Below the pieces are notes generated by a model. That model saw only the letters and a program-made list of their open reading frames with translations, was not told where the DNA came from and searched no databases. A stretch of DNA of 8,894 bases from positions 1 to 8,894 of the forward strand of contig JASHTQ010000120.1 of the NCBI GenBank assembly GCA_030040475.1, in the 5' to 3' direction. Shown one piece after another: positions 1-5,756 of this stretch (within the stretch, counting starts at the first letter, position 1; each line of letters begins with the position of its first letter). A program made the translations under genes and the position numbers. Origin of the DNA: Streptosporangiaceae bacterium (GTDB lineage Bacteria; Actinomycetota; Actinomycetes; Streptosporangiales; Streptosporangiaceae).

Positions 1-208
1 CGATCAGGATCTCCTCGGTGCCGTACGCGGAGGAGGAGATCCCGTCCGGGGACAGCACGCCGAGCGCGAGCGGCTTGGACAGCCGCTGCTCGCCGAGGTC
101 CTGGTTGACCAGCGGCGGCCCGAGCAGCCGGCGCTTGGCCGAGTACCAGAACGTATCTGGCAGGCCGCCGCTCCTCTCGAGCAGGGCTGCTGCCTTCCGG
201 GTTGCCAC
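1..208 (-). CDS. KimA/YdaO-like APC-superfamily permease, N-terminal fragment (runs off the left edge)
   Basis: Only the first 69 codons are in the window. Reading leftward from GTG at 208..206, the product has a short polar leader, then FWYSAKRRLLGPP, QDLGEQRLSKPLALGVLSP and GISSSAYGTEEIL. This SAYGTEEIL-type stretch opens transmembrane helix 1 in a branch of APC-superfamily (LeuT-fold) permeases that includes the Bacillus potassium importer KimA (YdaO), whose start, as I remember it, follows the same pattern residue for residue in many places. Related actinobacterial proteins are usually annotated only as amino-acid permeases, so the substrate (K+ or amino acid) is open. The GTG is the first start codon after an in-frame TGA upstream, and a weak AAAGG site lies 9 nt before it. 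The gene is transcribed divergently from the CBS-domain gene at 445. The transport core is outside the window, so function is inferred from the N-terminus alone. Confidence 0.75.
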   Translation of the reverse strand, partial: MATRKAAALLERSGGLPDTFWYSAKRRLLGPPLVNQDLGEQRLSKPLALGVLSPDGISSSAYGTEEILI

Positions 209-444
209 TGATCTGCGCCTTTCGTCCGTTACATCGCTTTTGGGGGCGCCAGAGACTTCATACCATCACTTCCTGCGTGGCGTAACCATCGGCCGTGCAC
301 TGTGCGTGGTTATCGAGGTCGCCGTGACCTATCTGGAGAGGATTACCCGGTACATCGCGCGTTCACCCGCCCTTGCCACCGGCGGCGTGGTGATATCCAG
401 GACTAGCCGGGAAGAGTTAAACCCGCCAGAAAGGCAGGTCCCCA
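209..444. other. Divergent intergenic region (permease / CBS-protein gene)
   Basis: These 236 bp lie between two divergent starts and must hold promoters or leaders for both genes. The segment is visibly less GC-rich than its flanks. I looked for paired -35/-10 boxes at 16-18 bp spacing and found none convincing. Partial candidates are TTGCCA at 373-378 on the plus strand, with no -10 at the right distance, and TATGAA (plus-strand 257-262) on the minus strand, with no good -35. An 8-nt direct repeat TACATCGC occurs at 230 and 351. A 6-bp inverted repeat TAACCA/TGGTTA brackets roughly 283-312. KimA-type genes are often preceded by a ydaO (c-di-AMP) riboswitch and Mg-transport genes by an M-box, but I could not recognise either consensus here. 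Confidence 0.5.
428..438 (+). promoter_or_regulatory. Ribosome binding site for the CBS/MgtE-N gene
   Basis: AGAAAGGCAGG lies 6-10 nt before the ATG at 445 and supports that start. A second SD-like run, AGGACAAGG, sits about 5 nt before an in-frame ATG at 478, so initiation 11 codons downstream remains possible. The recognisable PRC-like region begins just after that second Met. Confidence 0.55.
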
Positions 445-1743
445 ATGGCGACAACACCGGCACAGGACAAGGCTACGATGCGGCTGTCATGGCTGCTCAG
501 GCGGCCGGTATCGGACCGGGGCGGGGAGTCGATCGGGCGGCTCGCCGACGTGATCGTCCGGTTGCGCGGGGCCGACTACCCGCTCGTCACCGGCCTGGTG
601 GCCGCCGTCGGCGGCGGACGCGAGATCTTCGTGCCCATCGACCAGGTCAGCGGCTTCGGCGGCGACCCGCTGCGGCTGTCGAGCGCCCGCCTGAACCTGC
701 GGCGGTTCGAGCGGAGGGACGGCGAGGTGCTGCTGTCCGCCGACGTGCTCGGCCACCGGCTGATCGACGTGGCGAACGCGCGCCTGGTCCGCGCCGCGGA
801 CCTGGAGCTGGCCAGGGAGGGCGCCGAGTGGGTGCTGGCCGGCGTGGATACCCGGCGCGGCCGGCGGCGGCTGTTCGGCCTGATGGCGCCGCAGCGCCCG
901 CCGGCCGCCCGCAGGTTCCGCGACTGGCACGACTTCGAGTCGCTCATCGGGCACGCGGGCAGCGCGCTGCTGCGCGGGCCGTTGGCCGGCGTCCGCAGGC
1001 TGAAGCCCGCCCAGATCGCCGACCTGCTCGAGGACGCCTCCGCGGAGGAGGAGACCGAGATCCTCGGCCGGGTGCACGCCGACCCCGAACTCGAGGCGGA
1101 CGTCTTCGAGGAACTCGACGACGACCTCGCCGCCCGCCTGCTCGGCGCCCGGACCGACGAGGAGATCGCCGCGGTGCTGGCCCGGATGCGCGCGGACGAC
1201 GCCGCGGACGCGATCGCCGAGCTCCCGCAGCGGCGCCGCCAGCCGGTGCTCGACCTGCTGCCGGCCGGGCAGCGGGCCAAGGTGCTGACGCTGATGCGCT
1301 TCAACGCCACCAGCGCGGGCGGGCTGATGGGGGTGGACTTCGTCGCCGTGGCGAGCATGGCCACCGTCGGCGAGGCGCTGGCCCGGGTCCGCGCCGCCGC
1401 CGCCCTCCAGCCCGAGGCCCTGACCAGCGTGCACGCCGTCGACGAGGATGGCGGCCTGCGCGGGGTGGCGAGGCTGGTCACCCTGGTCCAGTCCGATCCC
1501 GCCGACCGGGTGATCGAGGTGTCCGACACCGACCCGATCCGGGTCGGCGCGGACACCGACATCACCGACGTGGCCGTGCTGATGACCGACTACAACCTGA
1601 TCACCATCCCGGTCGTCGACGACGAGCGCCGCCTGCTCGGCGTGATCACCGTCGACGACGTGCTCGAGGTCGCGCTGCCCGAGGACTGGCGGCGCCGGGA
1701 GGCCGCCGAGCCGCCGGACGCCCGTCGCGGCGACGCGCCGTAA
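445..1743 (+). CDS. Soluble PRC-barrel / MgtE-N / CBS-pair protein (no transporter domain)
   Basis: The product has 432 residues and no hydrophobic membrane segment, so it should be cytosolic. From N to C it shows a PRC-barrel-like beta region (about 12-75: SIGRLADVIVRL, then EIFVPIDQV), a second similar region (about 90-146), an MgtE-N superhelical domain (about 180-290, starting near LKPAQIADLLED at K187, with the DDAADAIAELP repeat typical of the family), then two CBS motifs (about 295-415, including NLITIPVVDDERRLLGVITVDDVLEV). True MgtE Mg2+ channels share MgtE-N and CBS but add five C-terminal membrane helices; here the protein ends in a charged tail right after CBS2. CBS pairs commonly bind adenine nucleotides, and MgtE-N/CBS binds Mg2+ in MgtE. 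By inference this is a sensor or regulator. Actinobacteria carry such soluble forms (M. tuberculosis Rv1232c is one, from memory). Its neighbour is a divergent LeuT-fold permease, a plausible partner. The ligand is not predictable from sequence. An alternative start is ATG 478. Confidence 0.88.
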   Translation: MATTPAQDKATMRLSWLLRRPVSDRGGESIGRLADVIVRLRGADYPLVTGLVAAVGGGREIFVPIDQVSGFGGDPLRLSSARLNLRRFERRDGEVLLSADVLGHRLIDVANARLVRAADLELAREGAEWVLAGVDTRRGRRRLFGLMAPQRPPAARRFRDWHDFESLIGHAGSALLRGPLAGVRRLKPAQIADLLEDASAEEETEILGRVHADPELEADVFEELDDDLAARLLGARTDEEIAAVLARMRADDAADAIAELPQRRRQPVLDLLPAGQRAKVLTLMRFNATSAGGLMGVDFVAVASMATVGEALARVRAAAALQPEALTSVHAVDEDGGLRGVARLVTLVQSDPADRVIEVSDTDPIRVGADTDITDVAVLMTDYNLITIPVVDDERRLLGVITVDDVLEVALPEDWRRREAAEPPDARRGDAP

Positions 1744-1746
1744 CGA

Positions 1747-1761
1747 GCCGGCGGGTCCGGC
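1747..1761 (+). terminator. Weak hairpin just after the CBS gene
   Basis: GCCGG and CCGGC form a 5-bp stem with a 5-nt loop, starting three bases after the TAA stop. There is no T-tract. In GC-rich DNA a stem this short can occur by chance, so it is only a possible terminator. Confidence 0.25.
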
Positions 1762-1794
1762 AACCGCGAGCCGCCGCGACGCTCCGTAATTATC

Positions 1795-1823
1795 CTGACC
1801 TGTTTACTCAAAGTCCCTATTCG
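1795..1823 (+). promoter_or_regulatory. Candidate promoter for the lipoprotein gene
   Basis: CTGACC (1795-1800) resembles a -35 box. After 17 bp comes TATTCG (1818-1823), a poor -10 with three consensus matches. The segment is much richer in A/T than its surroundings, which fits a promoter region, but the -10 match is weak. The CTCAARG repeats overlap it. Confidence 0.25.
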
Positions 1824-1873
1824 ACTACTCAAGGTGGACTAGCATCACGCTTCGAAACCGAGTGATCTCAAAG
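1805..1873 (+). repeat. Three short direct repeats CTCAARG upstream of the lipoprotein gene
   Basis: CTCAAAG occurs at 1807-1813, CTCAAGG at 1828-1834 and CTCAAAG at 1867-1873. The first two share the longer form TACTCAARG and start exactly 21 bp apart (two helical turns). The third is 39 bp further on. AGTCC (1812-1816) and GGACT (1836-1840) also form an inverted pair around the second copy. The arrangement could be a regulator-binding array, but no known regulon motif was recognised. Confidence 0.4.
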
Positions 1874-1877
1874 GGTC

Positions 1878-1884
1878 AGAAGGG
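1878..1884 (+). promoter_or_regulatory. Ribosome binding site fixing the lipoprotein start
   Basis: AGAAGGG lies 7 nt before ATG 1892. An in-frame GTG at 1862 would add ten residues (ISKGQKGRF) with no SD of its own, and would put charged residues ahead of a normal signal peptide, so ATG 1892 is preferred. Confidence 0.65.
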
Positions 1885-1891
1885 TCGATTC

Positions 1892-2644
1892 ATGTCCGAA
1901 CATCGCCGGCCGCACCCCCTGCTGGCTGTGTCCGTCCTGGCCGTGGCCGCCCTGGCCGTGCTGGCCGCCGCCGTCGTCACGGCCTGTGACTCCGCGGACC
2001 TGGCTGCCACCCGGCCGACCAGCACCCGCCCGGCCGGGATGACCGTCGCCACCGAGCCCAGCGCCTACACCCCCGGGCAGCTGCGCGCCGCGCTGCTGCC
2101 CGAGGTGGGCCGCGCCCGCCCGGCGGCCCCCGCCGAGGCCGGCCGCTACGCGGCGCTGCCCGACGTGCGGACGAGCAGGCAGACGATGGCGGGCGTCACG
2201 GTGACCCCGGCCAGGTGCGCGCAGGCCACGATGACGGCGTTCCACGCGCCGGCCTTCTCGGCCGCCCCCGCCGCCGTGGTCACGTTCCGCGTCGGCCGCG
2301 ACGGCGTGTCCGAGGTCCTTGTCTCCGCGCCGCCGCGGCTTGCCGAGACCGCCCTCGGCGGCCTGCTGCCGGCCGGCTGCGGCAGCTACACCGCGATCGT
2401 CGACGGCCAGAGGTTCGGGTACCGGGCGCGCGAGGTCCCGCTGGCCGGCCTCGCCGGGCAGGCGCGGGCGCTGAACGTCCGGGCCGCGGGCTACGCGGAC
2501 GTGAACATCTGGTCGGTGGTGTACCAGGGCAACGGGTTCGTCGGCGCGATCACGATGGTGGGTCCCGACGTCTCGGAGCAGGGCGTGAAGAAACTGGCGA
2601 TCACCGCCTGCGCAACCGCCGATCGCGTGTTGTCGAGCAGTTGA
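1892..2644 (+). CDS. Secreted lipoprotein of unknown family
   Basis: From ATG 1892 the product has 250 residues. The N-terminus has basic residues (R5, R6), a hydrophobic stretch from about 10 to 29, and a lipobox VTAC ending at Cys32. It should therefore be exported, processed by LspA and lipid-anchored on the outer face of the membrane. A Thr/Pro/Ala-rich linker (33-60) follows, then a globular domain of about 190 residues. That domain has three further cysteines (C109, C163, C240), so one disulfide and one free thiol are possible. The overall look (a small exported domain with TVTPARC and a late ITAC element) recalls the sensor-type lipoproteins of actinobacteria such as DUF5642 or the PknH extracellular domain, but I cannot assign it. 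There are no catalytic motifs that I recognise. It ends 22 bp before the aminotransferase gene and may be co-transcribed with it, although their functions look unrelated. Confidence 0.75.
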   Translation: MSEHRRPHPLLAVSVLAVAALAVLAAAVVTACDSADLAATRPTSTRPAGMTVATEPSAYTPGQLRAALLPEVGRARPAAPAEAGRYAALPDVRTSRQTMAGVTVTPARCAQATMTAFHAPAFSAAPAAVVTFRVGRDGVSEVLVSAPPRLAETALGGLLPAGCGSYTAIVDGQRFGYRAREVPLAGLAGQARALNVRAAGYADVNIWSVVYQGNGFVGAITMVGPDVSEQGVKKLAITACATADRVLSSS

Positions 2645-2666
2645 CCGCTGGTGCCAGACTGGTGGC

Positions 2667-3749
2667 ATGACTGACCAGCCGCCACGCTGTTTCCGTTCCG
2701 TGCTCGACCGTTTCCCCGCCTATCAGCCGGGCCGGACGCCGGTCAGCGCGACCGGCAGAAAGCACAAGCTCTCGTCCAACGAGTCGCCCTACGGGCCGCT
2801 GCCCTCGGTGGTCGAGGCCATAGCGGAGGCCGCGCTCTCGGTCAACAGGTACCCGGACAACAGCGCGCAGGCCCTCACCCAGGCGATCGCGGACCGGTAC
2901 GGGGTCCCGGCGCGGCATGTGGCGGTCGGCTGCGGCTCGGTCGGCGTCGTGCAGCAACTGCTCGAGGCGGTCGGCGAGCCCGGCGCCGAGGTGCTCTACG
3001 CGTGGCGCTCGTTCGAGGCCTACCCGACGCTCGCGGACCTGTCCGGGGCCGAATCGGTCCTGGTGCCGCTGGCCGGCGAGACGCACGACCTGGAGGCGAT
3101 GGCGGCCGCGATCACCCCGCGCACCCGCCTCGTCTTCGTCTGCAACCCCAACAACCCCACCGGCACGGTCGTCCACGCCGCCGAACTCCGCGACTTCCTC
3201 GACCAGGTCCCGCCCGACTGCCTGGTGGTGCTCGACGAGGCCTACCACGAGTACATCCGCGACGAGGCGGTGCCCGACGGCGTGCAGGAGTACCGGGGCC
3301 GGCCGAACGTCGCCGTGCTGCGCACCTTCTCCAAGGCCTACGGCCTGGCCGGCCTGCGGGCCGGGTTCATGATCGCGCACGAGCCGGTGGCGGCCGCGGC
3401 CCGGGCGACCATGCTCCCGTTCACCGTGAACGCGATCGCGCAGGCCGCCGCGATCGCCTCCCTGGCCGCGGAGGCCGAACTGCTCGAACGCGTGGAGGCC
3501 ACGGTCAAGGAGCGGACCAGGGTGCGCGAGGCGCTGATCGCCGACGGCTGGACCGTGCCGCCGACCGAGGCCAACTTCGTCTGGCTCCGGCTCGGCCCCC
3601 GCACGCCGGAGTTCGCCGCGGCGTGCGCGGCGGTCGGCATCGCGGTCCGCCCGTTCGGCACCGAGGGCGCCAGGGTCAGCATCGGCGACGGCGAGGACAA
3701 CGACGCCTTCCTCGCCGTGGCGCGCGCCCTGGAGTTCCGCAACACCTAG
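2667..3749 (+). CDS. pat: Aromatic amino acid / histidinol-phosphate aminotransferase, Pat (HisC2) type
   Basis: A 360-residue PLP enzyme of aminotransferase fold type I, normal length for the HisC/Pat family. Features seen: an N-terminal [15 protein letters not shown] segment (about 34-48), [13 protein letters not shown] for phosphate binding, [19 protein letters not shown] (159-167), Asp190 in VLDEAYHEY that pairs with the pyridine nitrogen, and the Schiff-base Lys223 in [15 protein letters not shown]. The [15 protein letters not shown] and [12 protein letters not shown] stretches match, from memory, M. tuberculosis Rv3772, annotated as HisC2 and later as the aromatic aminotransferase Pat. 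The likely role is transamination of phenylpyruvate or 4-hydroxyphenylpyruvate in the last step of Phe/Tyr synthesis; histidinol-phosphate activity cannot be excluded, and no his genes are nearby. There is no good SD: GGTGG lies only one base before the ATG. Translation may be coupled to the upstream gene or leaderless. The stop overlaps that of the convergent peptidase gene. Confidence 0.9.
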   Translation: MTDQPPRCFRSVLDRFPAYQPGRTPVSATGRKHKLSSNESPYGPLPSVVEAIAEAALSVNRYPDNSAQALTQAIADRYGVPARHVAVGCGSVGVVQQLLEAVGEPGAEVLYAWRSFEAYPTLADLSGAESVLVPLAGETHDLEAMAAAITPRTRLVFVCNPNNPTGTVVHAAELRDFLDQVPPDCLVVLDEAYHEYIRDEAVPDGVQEYRGRPNVAVLRTFSKAYGLAGLRAGFMIAHEPVAAAARATMLPFTVNAIAQAAAIASLAAEAELLERVEATVKERTRVREALIADGWTVPPTEANFVWLRLGPRTPEFAAACAAVGIAVRPFGTEGARVSIGDGEDNDAFLAVARALEFRNT

Positions 3750-4699
3750 CCGAGATCGGCGAACCTGGCCAGCGTGCCCAGCATCCACTCCCGCTTGATG
3801 TCGCTGCCCATGTGCCCGGAGTGGTCGTCGATGAGCAGTTCCGCCCCCGGCCACGCGTGCGCGACCTCCCACGCGGTGGCCGCCGGGCCGCTCAGGTCGA
3901 TGCGACCGTGGATCAGCACCCCGGGGATGCCAGCCAGTCGGCCGGCGTCCCTGATAACCGCGCCCTCCTCCAGCCAGGCCCCGTTGCTGAAGTAGTGCGC
4001 GCACAGCCGCGCGAAGGCCATCTCGGCGCGGTCCGCGGTCTCCCGGCGGACCAGGGGCGCGGCCCCCGGCTCCACGGACAGGACCGTGTCCTCCCAGTTC
4101 ATCCAGTTGGCAGCGGCCCGGTTCCTGACCTGCGGGTCGGGGGACTCCAGCAGCCGCGCGTACGCGCCGACGATGTCCTCGGCCCCTCCCGCGCCGTCGC
4201 TGAACTGCTCCCATGCCTCGGGGAAGAACGCGCCGGCCCCGCGGTACAGCCAGTCGATCTCCGATCGCCGCGTGGTAGTGATCGCGCTGAGCATGATCTG
4301 CGTCACCCGCTCCGGATGACGCTCCGCGTACACCAGACCCAGCGTCGACCCCCACGACCCTCCCGTGACCAGCCACCGCTCGATCCCCAGGTGCTCCCGT
4401 AGCCGCTCCATGTCCCCGACCAGGTAATCGGTCGTGTTATGCCGCAGGTCCGTCCCCGGGTCGGCCGCGTGCGGGGTGCTGCGCCCGCAGCCCCGCTGGT
4501 CGAAGAGCACCGCCCGGTACCGCGCCGGGTCGAACATCCGCCGCATCCGCGGCAGGCACCCCTGCCCCGGCCCCCCGTGCACCATGACCGCGGGCTTCCC
4601 GTCCGGGTTTCCGCAGGTCTCCCAGTACACGAGGGTCCCGGTCCCGACATCGAGCAGCCCCGAGTCGTAGGGCTCGATTTCTGGGAAAAGCTGAGCCAT
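3746..4699 (-). CDS. pip: Prolyl aminopeptidase (proline iminopeptidase), alpha/beta hydrolase, family S33
   Basis: The 317-residue product fits the family length. It removes N-terminal proline from peptides in the cytosol; no signal peptide is present. Seen in order: HGGPGQG (41-47, oxyanion hole), [12 protein letters not shown] (66-77), the nucleophile elbow GGSWGS with Ser115, a helical cap (about 145-230, containing NWMNWED, whose Glu is of the type that binds the substrate amino group), then GRIDLSGP with Asp268 and HSGHMGSD with His296. From memory, the Serratia enzyme uses Ser113, Asp268 and His296, so the triad is complete and almost identically spaced. The start is supported by AGAAAGGA 7 nt upstream. 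The acid and histidine loops differ from the more usual GRYD and AGHS forms, so substrate preference may differ. It is convergent with pat, sharing a CTAG for both stops, and divergent from the secreted Ig-like protein gene. Confidence 0.92.
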   Translation of the reverse strand: MAQLFPEIEPYDSGLLDVGTGTLVYWETCGNPDGKPAVMVHGGPGQGCLPRMRRMFDPARYRAVLFDQRGCGRSTPHAADPGTDLRHNTTDYLVGDMERLREHLGIERWLVTGGSWGSTLGLVYAERHPERVTQIMLSAITTTRRSEIDWLYRGAGAFFPEAWEQFSDGAGGAEDIVGAYARLLESPDPQVRNRAAANWMNWEDTVLSVEPGAAPLVRRETADRAEMAFARLCAHYFSNGAWLEEGAVIRDAGRLAGIPGVLIHGRIDLSGPAATAWEVAHAWPGAELLIDDHSGHMGSDIKREWMLGTLARFADLG

Positions 4700-4723
4700 T
4701 CATCCATCCTTTCTGCACGTTCG

Positions 4724-4729
4724 ATTATC
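4724..4729 (-). promoter_or_regulatory. Candidate -10 box of the pip promoter
   Basis: On the minus strand GATAAT (five of six consensus bases) lies 24 bp before the pip ATG, which allows a short leader that still contains the SD. No convincing -35 is found at 16-18 bp; a TTGTCT is present but 24 bp away, which is too far. Confidence 0.4.
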
Positions 4730-4752
4730 CCGTCCGGCGCGTCACCGCGGCT

Positions 4753-4780
4753 CAGACAAAACGGAGAGGCTTCCTATACC
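4753..4780 (+). promoter_or_regulatory. Candidate promoter for the secreted Ig-like protein gene
   Basis: CAGACA (4753-4758, four of six -35 bases) and TATACC (4775-4780, four of six -10 bases) are separated by 16 bp. They would start transcription near 4787, giving a leader of about 60 nt that contains the TGTTC-C-GAACA dyad and the SD. The match is moderate only. Confidence 0.35.
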
Positions 4781-4811
4781 CGCCAATAAATGCCGGTACC
4801 TAGCCTGCAAG

Positions 4812-4822
4812 TGTTCCGAACA
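4812..4822. promoter_or_regulatory. Perfect dyad TGTTC-C-GAACA in the leader of the secreted protein gene
   Basis: Two 5-bp arms are perfectly inverted around one central base, 24 bp before the ATG at 4847. The half-site order (GTTC then GAAC) is the reverse of the Gram-positive LexA box (GAAC-N4-GTTC), so it is not an SOS box. It could be an operator for an unidentified dimeric regulator or a chance palindrome. Confidence 0.35.
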
Positions 4823-4846
4823 TACTCACGGGTGGAAGGTTGTGAC

Positions 4847-5701
4847 ATGCACAAACTCATTAGTGCCGCGCGCCGTCGCAGGACAGGGATGGCGGCGGGA
4901 GCGGTACTTGCCGTAGGGCTGGCCGGTGGAGTCTTGCTGACCTCGGGGACGGCTTACGCCGCCACGACGAACACGGCCTCGCAGACGGCGAGGCTCGACA
5001 GCGCTGACAGCTTCGGTGCTCCGGTGTTCACGGCGGACAGCCCGCCGCTGGACGCGACGGGCGGCCAGTCCTACAGCTACACGTTCCAGGCCTCGGGCTC
5101 GTCGGTGCGGTATTCGCTGGGCTCGGGGGCGCCGAGTTGGCTGCACATCGACCCGACCACGGGAACGGTGTCCGGGACCGTCCCGGGCTCCGGCGGCTCG
5201 TTCAGCTACTACGTGATCGCGCAGAACGGCTACGGATCGGTGACCAGCAGCCGGTTCACGGTGAATTTCGGGCGGTCCGGCAATTACCGCGCCGACGTCA
5301 CCACGTATCTGAGCTGCACGTCCTCCGTGTCCGCGGGCGGGAAGGGCAGCTGCACCCTGTACGTCACCAACAAGGGCGGGAACTCCGCGCAGGACGTCAC
5401 CGCGCAGATCACCCTGCCGTCGCAGCTGCGGCTGGACAGCTCCGGTTACTACGACGGCTACCGGGCCAGCGGCAACACGGCGGAGGAGAACCTCGGCACG
5501 CTGCGGCCCGGTCAGACCAGGGAACTGACCGTCACCTTCACCGCCAAGACCGGCCTGAGCCTGTGGGGCTGGCACCACGGGCAGCGGTTCCAGGTGAAGG
5601 TCACCGGCTCGGCCGGCTCGTCCGGCGGGTTCCCGTCCTACGGGCAGCAGAGTTCCGCCACCGCCACCGTCACCGTCATCCCGCGAGGCTGGTGGGCGTA
5701 A
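4847..5701 (+). CDS. Secreted two-domain beta-sandwich protein (Ig-like + DUF11/CARDB-like)
   Basis: From ATG 4847 the product has 284 residues. GGAAGG lies 7 nt upstream and supports this start; an in-frame ATG at 4790 would place 19 polar residues before the signal peptide and has no SD. The N-terminus has an Arg cluster (9-12), a hydrophobic core (15-31) and an AYA cleavage site after Ala38, a Sec signal peptide. Residues about 57-142 look like a putative Ig/cadherin-like (He_PIG) domain: PVFTADSPP, then YTFQASG, then PSWLHIDPTTGTVSGTVP. Residues about 146-281 resemble DUF11/CARDB/NEW3 domains of surface proteins: TLYVTNKGGNSAQDVTAQI, then LGTLRPGQTRELTVTFTAK. Cys157 and Cys169 could form a disulfide. 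It is rich in Ser, Gly and Tyr, and has no LPXTG sorting motif, C-terminal membrane helix or catalytic motif, so release into the medium is likely. The role is unknown; a binding or adhesion function is inference. Confidence 0.82.
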   Translation: MHKLISAARRRRTGMAAGAVLAVGLAGGVLLTSGTAYAATTNTASQTARLDSADSFGAPVFTADSPPLDATGGQSYSYTFQASGSSVRYSLGSGAPSWLHIDPTTGTVSGTVPGSGGSFSYYVIAQNGYGSVTSSRFTVNFGRSGNYRADVTTYLSCTSSVSAGGKGSCTLYVTNKGGNSAQDVTAQITLPSQLRLDSSGYYDGYRASGNTAEENLGTLRPGQTRELTVTFTAKTGLSLWGWHHGQRFQVKVTGSAGSSGGFPSYGQQSSATATVTVIPRGWWA

Positions 5702-5718
5702 CGGCGTAACCGCGCGAC

Positions 5719-5756
5719 CCGGGCCCTAGCCGCCGAGGACAGCGGCTAGGGCCCGG
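5719..5756. terminator. Bidirectional terminator hairpin between convergent genes
   Basis: CCGGGCCCTAGCCGC (5719-5733) and its exact complement (5742-5756) form a perfect 15-bp stem with an 8-nt loop (5734-5741). It starts 17 bp after the stop of the secreted protein gene. It also contains the stop and the last eight or so codons of the minus-strand SDR gene. There is no T-tract on either side, as is common for actinobacterial terminators. Its position and stability suggest that it ends transcription from both sides. Confidence 0.85.

Noticed and set aside
176..200. SRP RNA-like GGAAGGCAGCAGCC on the minus strand
   Set aside because: The apical loop resembles SRP RNA domain IV, but the matching 5' side (CAGG) and flanking stems are missing, and the bases encode the ATRKAAAL start of the permease.
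230..358. TACATCGC direct repeat as an attachment or integration site
   Set aside because: It is only 8 nt, with no tRNA, integrase or mobile gene nearby, so chance is the simpler explanation.
487..1565. Long minus-strand frames opposite the CBS gene
   Set aside because: They lie antisense to a protein with clear MgtE-N and CBS motifs, and their products are Arg/Ser- or Gly/Pro-rich with no recognisable family.
18..1865. Plus-strand open frame of 615 codons across the left third
   Set aside because: It is Arg/Pro/Gly-rich low-complexity translation out of frame with the CBS gene, crosses a non-coding gap and the opposite-strand permease start, and has no domain. It is a shadow of high GC content.
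2601..4402. Large open frames overlapping pat and pip (minus 2601-4376, plus 3002-4402)
   Set aside because: Both run through the well-supported pat and pip genes in other frames and show only compositional bias.
4812..4822. LexA/SOS box
   Set aside because: Gram-positive LexA boxes read GAAC-N4-GTTC. Here the half-sites are in the opposite order with a single spacer base.
4790..4846. Upstream in-frame ATG as start of the secreted protein
   Set aside because: It lacks an SD and would put 19 polar residues before an otherwise normal signal peptide; ATG 4847 has GGAAGG at the right distance.
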